DNA of 64,000 nucleotides, from the NCBI RefSeq assembly GCF_000302455.1, contig NZ_AMPO01000004.1, forward strand, positions 156,516 through 220,515. The letters run 5' to 3'. This DNA comes from Methanobacterium formicicum DSM 3637. GTDB taxonomy: Archaea; Methanobacteriota; Methanobacteria; Methanobacteriales; Methanobacteriaceae. Position numbers and translations under genes: made by a program. Under the pieces are notes generated by a model. The model saw nothing but the letters and a program-made list of their open reading frames with translations. It searched no databases and was not told the origin of the DNA. Numbering within the stretch: the first letter of the stretch is position 1; each line of letters starts with the position of its first letter. Shown one piece after another: positions 37,128 to 49,798 of the stretch.

Positions 37128-38429
37128 TTAGTTTGCTTTGGAAACCAAAACCTTATCAATATGGTGGCCATCCATATCTACTATTTCAAAATTAAGATTC
37201 CCAGACTGGAATGATTCTCCAGTATCGGGTATTTTACCTAAATAATCCAAGATGAACCCACCTAATGTTATGTAAACTCCCATCTCTTCACCAGGTAAAT
37301 TTTCAACGTTTAATATGCTCTTGAATTCTTCTATAGATATTGCCCCGTCAATTAACCAGCTTCCATCCGTTCTTTGAACTGCTTTTGGTTCATCTGGCTC
37401 ATCAATGGCTGGAATTTCCCCAACAATCGCTTCTAATATATCGTTAAGAGTAATCAATCCTTCTATGCTTCCGTACTCATCAACTACAATTGCCATATGA
37501 ACGTTTTCTTTGGATTCCTTAAACAAGTTGAGAATCTCCAGAACATCAGAACTTTCCGGAACAATGATGGGGCTTTTTATGTATTCTTTAAGAACACTCC
37601 CTTCTCCAATTTCCACCTCAAAAAGATCCTTTAACTGTATTACCCCTAAAAAATTATCCAGTGACTTCTTCCCCACCGGAAACATTGCCCTTTTACTTTC
37701 GACTATTTTTTTCCGGATATCTTCCGGGGGTTCATCCACATCAAGCCAGGTTATCCCTGTTTTGGGAGTCATAAGTGAACTGGCCCTTCTGTCATCCAAC
37801 ATGAACACTCTTTTTATTATGTCTTCTTCTGCCTTCTCAAACTCACCAGTTTGAGTACCCTCCTCCATTAAAAGCTTAATTTCCTCCTCAGAAGCTTTTT
37901 CTTTATTAGACTCTTTTATCTGAAGAATTTTCAGGACTAAATCCATGGATATGCTTAGTAAAGCCACGAGAGGGGAGGTGATTCTGGAAATGTATTTCAT
38001 AGGCCGGGCAATTTTGACGGCTATACGTTCAGGATTATTAAGGGCGATCCTCTTAGGAACCAATTCCCCAATTATCAGGGACAGGTAGGTGATGATCAAA
38101 ACCACTATTAAAAATCCAAGGGCTTCACTGTATGGTTGTAGCAGAGCTATGCCTTCCAGTTTGGTGGAAATGGTTAGTGCAATAGTAGCACCACCAAATG
38201 CACCGGCTAAAATACCTATAAGAGTTATTCCAATTTGTATAGTGGATAAAAATTGATTAGGTGACTCTAAAAGTTCTATGGCGATGTCTGCATTTTTATT
38301 TCCATCTTGACTCATCTTTTGCAATTTTATCTTACGGGATGTGATTATTGCTATTTCAGAAAGGGCAAAAATACCGTTTAAGAATATTAAAAACAGAATA
38401 GTTAAAATTTCAAGATATATTAAATCCAT
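37128..38429 (-). CDS. HlyC/CorC (CNNM-like) transporter with DUF21 and CBS domains
   Basis: The 433 residues contain an N-terminal DUF21/CNNM membrane domain (about 1-195), a CBS pair (about 205-330, with MTPKTGITWLDVDE and VVDEYGSIEGLITLNDILE), and a C-terminal CorC_HlyC FAD-like domain (about 345-430). This order is diagnostic. Such proteins move Mg2+ or Co2+ or regulate their flux, and CBS binds adenine nucleotides. It is a single gene, convergent with the second CrtI. Confidence 0.92.
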   Translation of the reverse strand: MDLIYLEILTILFLIFLNGIFALSEIAIITSRKIKLQKMSQDGNKNADIAIELLESPNQFLSTIQIGITLIGILAGAFGGATIALTISTKLEGIALLQPYSEALGFLIVVLIITYLSLIIGELVPKRIALNNPERIAVKIARPMKYISRITSPLVALLSISMDLVLKILQIKESNKEKASEEEIKLLMEEGTQTGEFEKAEEDIIKRVFMLDDRRASSLMTPKTGITWLDVDEPPEDIRKKIVESKRAMFPVGKKSLDNFLGVIQLKDLFEVEIGEGSVLKEYIKSPIIVPESSDVLEILNLFKESKENVHMAIVVDEYGSIEGLITLNDILEAIVGEIPAIDEPDEPKAVQRTDGSWLIDGAISIEEFKSILNVENLPGEEMGVYITLGGFILDYLGKIPDTGESFQSGNLNFEIVDMDGHHIDKVLVSKAN

Positions 38430-38545
38430 TTCTTATCCCAACATTTTCAAGAATTTGATTCTTCTGATGTAATTTATTTTATAATTATTGATATAAATTG
38501 TATAACAATTACTTTTAAATTGACAAAGATATGTTGGTATAATGA

Positions 38546-38639
<94 letters not shown>

Positions 38640-38837
38640 GATTTATGTATTTAATTAAAAAAGTAGGTAACAAAACATTGTCTAATCTACTATTTAAAGT
38701 TTTAAGCTAGTACTTAAAAGGCAAACCTCATCAAAAATTTTTAAACTAATTTTAATACCAGGTTAAATAATTTCAAATACCCGATTAACTACTTGGGTAC
38801 CCAACATGTTTGATGAAACTCATTCTATAAGTTTAAT

Positions 38838-39147
<310 letters not shown>

Positions 39148-39232
39148 TTAATGTTGGTGGTGATGGTATTTTAAGGTTACGGTTAACAAATCCAGTCAAA
39201 ATATTTCAACTATCACTCATCATAATAATCAC

Positions 39233-40213
39233 ATGGACTGGATTCTAATAATCGGCGTGGTTATCAGCATCTACATGGCTTTTAACATTGCCGCCAACGA
39301 CATTGGAAACTCAGTGGGAACTGCAGTAGGCAGTGGATCCCTTACCATGCGAAAAGCCCTGATACTGGGTGCTATTTTTGAATTTATAGGGGCAATGTAT
39401 CTGGGAAATAATGTGATAAAAACTGTGGGTAGTGGAATAATCAGTGCAGACACCCTACCTGCCACCGGAGCATTCATAATCACCCTGGCAGCTGCACTGT
39501 GGATAACCATAACCATCATTAAAAAAATACCCATATCCGGCTCAGATGCCATTATCAGTGCTGTTTTTGGTTACGGCCTGGTGAGTGTTGGTATCAGCAG
39601 CATGAATCTCAATGTTCTGGGACTTATACTGGCCAGCTGGGTGTTATCACCACTAATAGGGTTAGCAATCGGGTTTATACTTTATTATCTTCTTAAAAAT
39701 ACATTCTTAGATAAAGTTAAGGATATTGCAGTTAAGGGCCGTCTGGAGAAAATTTTCTCCTACCTCCAGATTGGCAGCTCTGCCTTTGCAGCACTGAATG
39801 TTGGGGCAATTGACATTGCAGTAGCCACAGGAGTGCTTTATTATACATTCGGGACCAGTGCGGGTTTTGATATTAAGATAATTGGGGCCCTGGCAATAGT
39901 CGTTGGGATCCTGGTAGCAGGGGGTAGGATCACCGACACTGTAGGGAGGAGAATAACTGATTTAATCCCTTCAAGGGGTTTTGCAGCACAAATATCCGCG
40001 GCATCAGTTGTTTTCATCTTTGCAATTCTGGGAATGCCTGTATCTCCCACTCAAACCCTGGTAGGAACTGTTATTGGGGTGGGACTGGCCAGGGGTTCCA
40101 GGACCATTAGGCTGGATGTTATAAAAAACATTGCCACCACCTGGATTGTAACCATTCCCGCCTGTATTGCCATTTCAATCTCATTGTACTTTATAGTGAG
40201 CCTTATTTTGTAG
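39233..40213 (+). CDS. pit: PiT-family inorganic phosphate transporter
   Basis: The 326-residue protein has about ten helices and two inverted PiT signatures, FNIAANDIGNSVGTAVGSG (about 17-35) and a second GxNVGAIDIAVATG-like segment near 200. PiT proteins import phosphate with H+ or Na+. It is shorter than many PiT proteins but matches the archaeal form. It starts at ATG 39233, 86 bases from the divergently oriented SRP RNA gene, and ends before a T-tract. Confidence 0.88.
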   Translation: MDWILIIGVVISIYMAFNIAANDIGNSVGTAVGSGSLTMRKALILGAIFEFIGAMYLGNNVIKTVGSGIISADTLPATGAFIITLAAALWITITIIKKIPISGSDAIISAVFGYGLVSVGISSMNLNVLGLILASWVLSPLIGLAIGFILYYLLKNTFLDKVKDIAVKGRLEKIFSYLQIGSSAFAALNVGAIDIAVATGVLYYTFGTSAGFDIKIIGALAIVVGILVAGGRITDTVGRRITDLIPSRGFAAQISAASVVFIFAILGMPVSPTQTLVGTVIGVGLARGSRTIRLDVIKNIATTWIVTIPACIAISISLYFIVSLIL

Positions 40214-40249
40214 GGAATAAAAATTCAAGATTTAAAACATGAATAATTA

Positions 40250-40269
40250 TTTTTTACCAATATTTTTTT
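40250..40269 (+). terminator. oligo(T) terminator after the phosphate transporter
   Basis: Runs of six and seven T occur 37 to 56 bases past the stop. The rest of the spacer up to 40560 is AT-rich with no other gene. Confidence 0.5.
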
Positions 40270-40560
40270 ATGGTGATTTATTTTTACAATAAATGAATAT
40301 TAATTTTCACTAAATTTTACACAAATCTCTTTTTAAGGGATTCATGACTTTTAGAACGGTTAATGAATCTGTAAAGTGTTTAGAATAAAAAAAAGAGGAG
40401 ACTGTTTGAATAAAAATAAGTTAATCTGTTTAAAATTAGAGAAAGTACCGCTTATAGAATAAAAGTAGGAACTCTTTAGAATAAAAAATATATGATACAA
40501 TTTGCTAATTATTAATAAGTTATAGATCACGAATTTCTATATTTGTTTAGGAGGGAAATA

Positions 40561-41784
<1,224 letters not shown>

Positions 41785-41839
41785 GGGATCCATCTGATCC
41801 TTCATTTAAATGGGCGTTGATCCATTCTACGGAGTGAAT

Positions 41840-41996
41840 TTATTTCAGGGAGTTAGTTCATTAGGGAACTATATTCAAGGAGTTAATTCATTTAAGAAGT
41901 TATGAATTTCAAGGAGTTAATTCATTAGGGGGGGCTATCATTCAAGAAGTTAATTTATTTAAGAAGTTATGAATTTCAGGGAGTTGATGACTTTGA
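41840..41996 (+). repeat. degenerate tandem repeat block between fprA and the next gene
   Basis: Units of about 34 bases built on AGGAGTTAATTCATT recur near 41847, 41879, 41913 and 41947. A longer copy, TTTAAGAAGTTATGAATTTC, is exact at 41891 and 41958, 67 bases apart. It fills most of the spacer after fprA. Confidence 0.75.
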
Positions 41997-42052
41997 GAGT
42001 TAATGCATTTTATTAGTAAAATAACTTTTATGGATAAAAAAGGGGGTTAATC

Positions 42053-42466
42053 ATGAAATCCGTGAATTTTGAAAGTGGACTGGACAATGAAAGGAAAGTG
42101 ATGGTAAGCATCTTCTGGACTAACCGAAAGGCTGCCCGGACTGAAGGCTGTGCTCCATTCAAGATAAAGAGAATAGAAACTGAAAATGAAACCTACACTC
42201 CATCAGGGAATAAACTGCTCAAGATAAGTGACGATATCATGAAAGATATGGTCCAAACACTGGATGCAGGTAAATCCATTCCCATGGAGTTTAATATTGG
42301 GGAAGAAAACATTAACGTCTCCCTCAGTGCAGATTCTTTCTCAGTTTCTGTGGAAAAAAGTCCAGAAATAGAAGAAGAAATCATTGAAAAACTGGAAATG
42401 GAATTAACCAAGAAGTTTCCCAGTTTATGTGACTCATTCAAACCAAGGGTAACTCCTCAGAACTGA
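42053..42466 (+). CDS. conserved hypothetical protein
   Basis: The 137-residue soluble acidic protein is not recognised. It contains no membrane helix; a cysteine near residue 33 and a C-terminal one in SLCDSFKP are the only cysteines. The segment DAGKSIPMEFNIGEENINVSLSADSFSVSVE looks like paired beta strands, followed by a glutamate-rich helix. AAGGGGG precedes the ATG by eight bases, which supports it as a real gene. It may be expressed alone. Confidence 0.6.
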   Translation: MKSVNFESGLDNERKVMVSIFWTNRKAARTEGCAPFKIKRIETENETYTPSGNKLLKISDDIMKDMVQTLDAGKSIPMEFNIGEENINVSLSADSFSVSVEKSPEIEEEIIEKLEMELTKKFPSLCDSFKPRVTPQN

Positions 42467-42539
42467 AACAAACAAAAATGGACAGAACAAGGATGAATAG
42501 AATAGAATAAAGATATTTTCAATAGATAAAGTTATTCTC

Positions 42540-42550
42540 TTTTTTTCTTT
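42540..42550 (+). terminator. T-tract terminator after the hypothetical gene
   Basis: TTTTTTTCTTT lies about 75 bases past the stop codon, between convergent genes. A second T-tract at 42598-42605 may serve the opposite strand poorly. Confidence 0.45.
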
Positions 42551-42629
42551 AGGAATCATTTCCTATTTAAGAAAAAATTAGAAAATAACCTTCCCCCATT
42601 TTTTTAAAAAGTGATTAAATATTCTGGTT

Positions 42630-43028
42630 TTACAGTTCAATGGAACCTATTATGTCTCCATCTGAAACAATACCAACCAGTTCATGGTTATCCAGAACCA
42701 CCAGCTGATTGATTATACCATCATCAGAACCGTATTCATGCATTTTACGCACTGCTGTGGTTAGATCATCTTCAGGATGGACATATATCACCTGATTAAC
42801 CATAACTTCTTCCACTGTGGTTCCTAACTCATACTTATCCAGTATCAGGTTATGACCAAGATCAGTGGCAGTAACAATTCCCACCAGTTTTTCATCCTCA
42901 TCCACTACTGGTAGTGAACTTATTTTATGTTTCATCAGTTTTTCAAATGCAAATACAACATCTTCAGTAGGAGGGACTGTAATAACTTTCTGGCTCATTA
43001 CATCCTTAACCTTTAGATTCGGTAACAT
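42630..43028 (-). CDS. CBS-domain-pair protein
   Basis: The product of 132 residues consists almost only of two CBS domains: VKDVMSQKVITVPPTEDVVFAFEKL, with VGIVTATDLG, then VEEVMVNQVIYVHPEDDLTTAV and LVGIVSDGDIIG. CBS pairs sense adenine nucleotides and regulate partner proteins. The chosen ATG 43028 has GTGA seven bases upstream and lies inside the last codons of 2-phosphoglycerate kinase, overlapping by 23 bases. Coupled translation suggests it may regulate that kinase, an inference. Confidence 0.85.
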   Translation of the reverse strand: MLPNLKVKDVMSQKVITVPPTEDVVFAFEKLMKHKISSLPVVDEDEKLVGIVTATDLGHNLILDKYELGTTVEEVMVNQVIYVHPEDDLTTAVRKMHEYGSDDGIINQLVVLDNHELVGIVSDGDIIGSIEL

Positions 43029-43923
43029 AGTCTTCACTTCCATAGGTTTTGGTAATATCTTCAATAATCGATTCAATGGTGGTGGTGATATCAATGTTTT
43101 CTATCACTGGAACATGATATTTGTTGGCCTGACTCTCAAAGTATTTATGAGTCCTTCTAATTGCCCCAAAATAATTCATGTACCTTTCAAGAGGCCTTCT
43201 TGCCCATTGCTGCCGGCATCTTGAATAAAAGCGACCCTTATGCACTTCTTCATCTTCCAGGGTTAAAATGAACATGTGTACATTATCCCTGGAAACCAGG
43301 TCTTCCCTGATGAATCCAGGTACGATGTGAACTCCTTCAATAACAATACTGATGCCCTCGGTTATGGATCGTTCAATAACTGCCTCCACACCCACACTCA
43401 CCGTGTCAACATGGTCCCTGAAACCTATTAACACTTCATCCAATTCAGGTGGTGGTGGTATTCTGAGGGAACGGTAGGCAGTGTAACTGGATTCATAGAT
43501 GGTGGGTAAAAGATCTTTGGATGCGATTTTACGCATTACTTCTCGTATCATGTCCGTGCTGATCATGTTACGAATTCCCAACCTGTTGGCCACCTCAAAT
43601 GCTATGGAAGAAGTTCCCACTCCTGATGAACCTCCTATGAGAATAACTAAAGGGTCCTGACATTTCCTTATCCTTTTCCAAAGACCATACTGGACAGCTA
43701 TTTCACTGTCTTCCTCTTTCAGCCTCTGGCGGACGACATTCACCAGGTCGTCCAGTTTGATTAATTTCACACCCTCTTTTTTGAGCTGAGCTTCTATCTG
43801 GGAAGAGAAAGTGTAGGCTTTGTTGGGATCCATCTCAGCACGGGTTAGGGATCTGGCTAAAACTCCCTTAGAAAATGGTTCCCTGTATTTTTTCCCGCTT
43901 ACTTCTCCTTCAACCATTATCAT
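43006..43923 (-). CDS. pgk2: 2-phosphoglycerate kinase (cyclic 2,3-diphosphoglycerate pathway)
   Basis: The 305 residues include an N-terminal ATP-cone-like region (about 1-85) and a P-loop VILIGGSSGVGTSSIA near 94-107, with the walker-like IVIEGVHIVPG later. This matches archaeal 2-phosphoglycerate kinase, which makes 2,3-diphosphoglycerate for the thermoprotectant cyclic 2,3-diphosphoglycerate of Methanobacteriales. GAGGTGA lies seven bases before ATG 43923. The CBS gene overlaps its 3' end. Confidence 0.9.
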   Translation of the reverse strand: MIMVEGEVSGKKYREPFSKGVLARSLTRAEMDPNKAYTFSSQIEAQLKKEGVKLIKLDDLVNVVRQRLKEEDSEIAVQYGLWKRIRKCQDPLVILIGGSSGVGTSSIAFEVANRLGIRNMISTDMIREVMRKIASKDLLPTIYESSYTAYRSLRIPPPPELDEVLIGFRDHVDTVSVGVEAVIERSITEGISIVIEGVHIVPGFIREDLVSRDNVHMFILTLEDEEVHKGRFYSRCRQQWARRPLERYMNYFGAIRRTHKYFESQANKYHVPVIENIDITTTIESIIEDITKTYGSEDYVTESKG

Positions 43924-44049
43924 AGTAACCTCACCTCAAAAATGGGGCATTGCAAGATATAAAAATCAAAATATTATTTGTCAACATCATTTAAATCCTT
44001 TTCTTTATGGATTTTTTATCCCAGAAATATGAAAGAGCTATGATTAACT

Positions 44050-44718
44050 TTAAAGTTGTATTAATTCTGTTTCTACTTCTTTATCTTCAGGAGAATCAGA
44101 AATTTGGATTAAACATGCATAGCCATGTGATAATTCTCCAGGATTTACAATGGTGGTTTTACCAATCTTATCAGTGCCACGTGCTTCGTGTATGTGACCG
44201 CAAATATTTAGTGTGGGTTGCATTTCTTCAATTACTTTACGCAGGCTTTTACTTCCCACATGTGCCCCTGAAGGTAAAAGATCAGCTTTAGTACCATAAG
44301 GCGGAGCATGAGTAATAAAAAGAGTTATTTCCTCATTTTCAATCCCATTAATGGCTTTTTTTGCTTCGTCATAGATTTGAATTTCCTCAAATTCAAGGGG
44401 AGTGTCAAATGGTGTGGGATTAGAACCCCCAAAACCGCATATTCCTATGTTCTTAATTACCATGTTGCGAGCGTGGATATTTATGGCCTGTGATTGATCT
44501 ATGTTAACATGTATGGACTCTGGATCACAGTTACCTGGTATTGCCAGTACTGGTACTCCAAATGAACTGATTTCATTTAACAGATCCTCGCCCAGCTTGG
44601 GAGGACCGAAATTGGTAATGTCACCAGCTATGATTATCAGGTCCACTTTGTTATCTTTAAGATAGGTAATGATAGGCTTTATATTACCATGGAGATCAGT
44701 TATAGCAATGATTTTCAT
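44050..44718 (-). CDS. calcineurin-like metallophosphoesterase
   Basis: The 222-residue protein has the metal-binding series ITDLHGN (6-12), IIIAGDITNFG near 30, IPGNCD near 60 and GHIHEARG near 175. The usual GNHD motif is GNCD, an archaeal variant of this class. It hydrolyses phosphoesters with two metal ions; the substrate is unknown. AGGAGGAG precedes the ATG by four bases. Confidence 0.87.
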   Translation of the reverse strand: MKIIAITDLHGNIKPIITYLKDNKVDLIIIAGDITNFGPPKLGEDLLNEISSFGVPVLAIPGNCDPESIHVNIDQSQAINIHARNMVIKNIGICGFGGSNPTPFDTPLEFEEIQIYDEAKKAINGIENEEITLFITHAPPYGTKADLLPSGAHVGSKSLRKVIEEMQPTLNICGHIHEARGTDKIGKTTIVNPGELSHGYACLIQISDSPEDKEVETELIQL

Positions 44719-44779
44719 AGTTCTCCTCCTTAACGTTCTATAATTAAATCTTGAAAATTCAAATCCATACTAAATTGAA

Positions 44780-44848
44780 GTTTTTAGTACTAAAAATGAG
44801 TTTGATACATATGAAAGTTTTGATACTAAAAGTTTTTGATACGAATCT
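44780..44848 (-). repeat. imperfect GTTTTTGATACTAAAA repeats in an intergenic spacer
   Basis: In the 324-base spacer before the phosphoesterase gene a unit of about 16 bases recurs: GTTTTTAGTACTAAAA, GTTTGATACATATGAAA, GTTTTGATACTAAAA and GTTTTTGATACGAA. The rest of the spacer (44850-45042) is AT-rich with no gene. Confidence 0.55.
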
Positions 44849-45042
44849 AAGATTCCATTAATGACATTATTTAAAAAATCCATTGATTATCAATTTATAA
44901 ACTTTTTTTATTAAATCCAGTTTTAAACTTCATTCACCGATATTTATCCAATATGCATATTTAATCAGACCAATATATAATATGAATCAACCAATATCCT
45001 GAAAACTGGAATTTAATCCCTGAATACATTTAAACTTCTATG

Positions 45043-45588
45043 TTATTCCATTTCAATTATCTGTTCTTTGAAGAATGATGAAAGTTCCTGAAGGCTTTTT
45101 TTAATGTTTTCTTTGTCTCCGTAGATTACTATCAGGGTATCTTCCTCGAATTCAATGATGACATTTTCATATTCTGCGATTTCCTGAACCCTATCTTCAG
45201 AGAGGGGAGTCTTGAAGTTCATTCGAACCATTGAAAAACCAGAGGGTGCTCCTACCACGAATTTGGAATCAGTTTTTTTCTGGGGATAAACTACTTCTCC
45301 CCTGGAAGCTCTTAGGAGTTTATCCATCCATTTATCTGCATATTCTGGACTTACTTCTTCAGCCAGACCCATTAAAAAATTCTGAATTGAAGTTAAAAAT
45401 TCATTGATTCGTTTTACTGCTACCTGTCTTTCAGGGTCAGTGGGATCCACCTTGTAGAAGTTAATGGTGGTTTTGGCCATCTGGATGTTTTTGGTAATTT
45501 CCTTGGGGATCTCTTTTTCTTTCTTTTTAAGATCAGTAAGAAGGTCAACCAGCACCAGCCAGGTCTGTTCTGCTGGCAATTCGCTCAT
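45043..45588 (-). CDS. conserved methanogen protein, DUF2096-like
   Basis: The 181-residue protein reads MSELPAEQTWLVLVDLLTDL and then two or three helices rich in charged residues, with a C-terminal EFEEDTLIVIYGDKENIKKSL alpha/beta segment. It resembles the archaeal DUF2096 family of unknown function. It overlaps the upstream 88-residue gene by four bases (ATGA), so they are co-translated. Its nearest neighbours are the hdrB and hdrC genes on the same strand, and that proximity may mean a link to heterodisulfide reductase. Confidence 0.65.
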   Translation of the reverse strand: MSELPAEQTWLVLVDLLTDLKKKEKEIPKEITKNIQMAKTTINFYKVDPTDPERQVAVKRINEFLTSIQNFLMGLAEEVSPEYADKWMDKLLRASRGEVVYPQKKTDSKFVVGAPSGFSMVRMNFKTPLSEDRVQEIAEYENVIIEFEEDTLIVIYGDKENIKKSLQELSSFFKEQIIEME

Positions 45589-45851
45589 AAGTAACCTTCC
45601 AGAACATTTTTAGAACTATGGTTGAGTTGGGCATCAGCTGCCTTAAGCTCCTCATCGATCTCTTTTAAACTTTTATAGGAGTCTAAAAACAATACATGCA
45701 CGCTTTCAGTACCACTAATATCAAGGATGGCTATGTTATCAGTAGATTCAATTGTTTTATTTTCTATTGATGCTTTGTACTGTACAAATGGACCGTATTT
45801 TTCCGGTAATTCCGCGAATTTAAATACTCCGGCTAGAGTAGCTACGAACAA
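45585..45851 (-). CDS. small conserved hypothetical protein
   Basis: The 88-residue protein begins at TTG 45851 with AGGTG seven bases before it. It looks like a soluble alpha/beta protein (NIAILDISGTESVHVLFLDSY, then a charged helix). No family was recognised. The stop overlaps the start of the DUF2096-like gene. It lies 114 bases downstream of hdrB on the same strand. Confidence 0.6.
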   Translation of the reverse strand: MFVATLAGVFKFAELPEKYGPFVQYKASIENKTIESTDNIAILDISGTESVHVLFLDSYKSLKEIDEELKAADAQLNHSSKNVLEGYL

Positions 45852-45965
45852 AAGAACACCTCTTATATTTTTTTATTCTGTTAGTTTAAGTTAAAATTAG
45901 TATTTAATTAGTACTTTTAAAAATAAAAAACTTGTGGGTAAAAAAATAATTAAGGGAGAATAGGA

Positions 45966-47799
<1,834 letters not shown>

Positions 47800-47820
47800 A
47801 CCCCGGTCATCCTACGGTTC

Positions 47821-47862
<42 letters not shown>

Positions 47863-47867
47863 AGAGC

Positions 47868-47904
47868 TATATAAAGGTTGCTAAAAATTAGGTTAGTGTA
47901 ACCT
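47868..47904 (-). promoter_or_regulatory. TATA box and upstream inverted repeat of the hdrCB promoter
   Basis: TTTATATA on the minus strand (47875-47868) should start transcription near 47845, leaving about 55 leader bases before hdrC. Just upstream is a perfect inverted repeat AGGTTA-GTG-TAACCT (47890-47904), followed by a third AGGTTA at 47908. A regulator site is likely. The remaining spacer to 48090 is AT-rich. Confidence 0.6.
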
Positions 47905-48090
47905 TTTAGGTTACAGTCTTTTATAGGTTTGTAGAAAATTTTGTTACCAGTTCAGGAATATAAGTAAATGTGATAACTGTACTAAAATTAAATAAGCATA
48001 ATGATATTAGTAATTGAATAGACTGATTGATAATTTATCCAATTAAAAATAAGCTTAATTCATTAAAAATCATTAAAAAACACTGATCGC

Positions 48091-48819
48091 ATGTTAGAAA
48101 TAAAATCTCACGACGGACCGGCAAGACAGGGCAAATACCAGGCCACAAAAACTCCAAACATTTTACAAATCACTCAGGAGTCCGTGGTTCCAGATGAACC
48201 CATGCCTTATGATGTACCTCGAGAAATGGCCAAATGGTCTGTTGAAAACACCATAGAAAATGCACAAAAAGGTGATGTTGACCAGATAGCAGTGCTTCAT
48301 GGAGCTAAATATCCGGATCTTCGCCTGGAATGTGCCAGTGCACTGGAAGAACTGGGTTATCGGCTATTTCTGGTGGCAAACACGGATGATCTTCTAAGAA
48401 AACCACAGGATCTTCTAAAGATAATCACCAGTCTACGGGAGAATATGAGCCCCAATTCAGCACTATTTTTCCCATTTGCAGAGTTAAATTTCATTCCTTT
48501 ACTGGTCTATCTGGGCGTAGATTTATTTGGAGATTCCAGTGCAGATTTTTATGCCAAGATAGGGGTGATGACCACCCCTCACGGTAATTATGACCTTCAG
48601 CAATATCCCATATACGATTTTACTCCAGAAGAATTGAAAAAATACAACCGAGACTCTCTGGACTTTGTGTTGAGAGAGGTGAGGGCCCATATACAAAACG
48701 GTACCCTACGTAATTTGGTGGAAGAGCGATGCTGTTCTTCTCCCGAGGCAATGTCTGCTTTAAGGATTTTAGATCGAGATTATGGGGATTTTTTGGATGG
48801 TTACACTCAACTGTACTGA
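48091..48819 (+). CDS. archaeosine synthase/tRNA-guanine transglycosylase-like protein
   Basis: The 242-residue protein begins MLEIKSHDGPARQGKYQATKT and includes DVPREMAKWSVENTIENAQ, DLFGDSSADFYAK and NLVEERCCSSPEAMSALR. These match the N-terminal tgtA2/ArcS-type group of archaeosine tRNA-modifying proteins, in a short form without the rest of ArcS. A role in archaeosine (G+) at tRNA position 15 is likely but not proven, because the PUA domain and other parts are absent here. It is divergent from hdrCB. The ATG has no strong ribosome site. Confidence 0.72.
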   Translation: MLEIKSHDGPARQGKYQATKTPNILQITQESVVPDEPMPYDVPREMAKWSVENTIENAQKGDVDQIAVLHGAKYPDLRLECASALEELGYRLFLVANTDDLLRKPQDLLKIITSLRENMSPNSALFFPFAELNFIPLLVYLGVDLFGDSSADFYAKIGVMTTPHGNYDLQQYPIYDFTPEELKKYNRDSLDFVLREVRAHIQNGTLRNLVEERCCSSPEAMSALRILDRDYGDFLDGYTQLY

Positions 48820-49147
48820 TAAAACGTGCCCCACCAAATTTATGGGAAAAAACTTCTTTTTATAAATTTTTAAAAAATTCTAAAAAAGGGTATCTCACAG
48901 ATTGAGTTTTAAATTAAAAACCACTATTTTTTTCTGATTCAATCCACTTATCAATCAAATGAATATTTATACTACAAAAATCCTTTAATTTTAGTAATTT
49001 CCCACATCAAACTCTAAATTAGTTTTTATTATAAATAAAACTAGGAATCAATGAATAAAATGGAGTAACCACTTAAGTTATTTTATAAAATAATAAAGAA
49101 TGGCCTAAAAAGGCCTAAAAACAATTTTTGAGATTTTTCTTAAAAAC
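48820..49147. other. AT-rich intergenic region
   Basis: The 328 bases separate convergent genes. T-tracts at 48857-48880 and 48917-48935 could end transcription on the plus strand. Nothing coding or structured was seen. Confidence 0.5.
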
Positions 49148-49726
49148 TCACTTCTTAAATGATTTCACCAGATAATGGTATTTACCAACTTCCGCGGTTC
49201 CACCTATGGTGAATCCATGTTCTTCCAGGATTTTCTCCACATCTTCCGGAGTTAAACGAACATCATAGGATGGTCCGGGTGGTCCATCAGCTTTGATGAA
49301 CTCAACCACTGCAAATGTGCCCCCTGGTTTCAGGACTCTTCTAATTTCAGTTAAAACAGTTTTAAGTGTATCTTCACTGGTAAACCCATGCAGTACATTG
49401 GCCATGACACACACGTCAATCAGGTTATCTTCCAGTGGCACGGCAATGGTCATATCTGCAAGCACTGTCTTTAAATTATTGATTTGGAGTTCTTTAGCCT
49501 CCTGGTTGAGTCCATCTAAACTGGGTTGATACGCATCCACAGAGTATATCTTTCCTGACTCTTTAACCAATCCAGAAGCAGCAATGGAGATGTAACCATC
49601 CCCACAACCGGCATCCATAAATGTTTGACCCTCCTTTAATTCCAGAACACCTAGTATCTTTTTAGGATCAAGTATGTCCCGGGTAGATTTTCCATGATGT
49701 CTATGTTCCTGTTTTCCATCTGCCAT
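49148..49726 (-). CDS. class I SAM-dependent methyltransferase
   Basis: The product of about 192 residues has motif I FMDAGCGDGYISIAA near residue 40 and DVCVMANVLHGF plus RRVLKPGG, the hallmarks of Methyltransf_11/25-type enzymes. It has an N-terminal histidine-rich stretch (QEHRHHGKS). ATG 49726 follows AAGGAG by nine bases; a TTG 18 bases upstream is less likely. It is 72 bases downstream of the ABC permease and could be part of the exporter operon. The substrate is unknown. Confidence 0.82.
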   Translation of the reverse strand: MADGKQEHRHHGKSTRDILDPKKILGVLELKEGQTFMDAGCGDGYISIAASGLVKESGKIYSVDAYQPSLDGLNQEAKELQINNLKTVLADMTIAVPLEDNLIDVCVMANVLHGFTSEDTLKTVLTEIRRVLKPGGTFAVVEFIKADGPPGPSYDVRLTPEDVEKILEEHGFTIGGTAEVGKYHYLVKSFKK

Positions 49727-49798
49727 TTGACCATACTCCTTCAATTACATTTTTTGGCAAGTCTTTTTCAACATGTTAATATTTTAGTAAACTATTAT

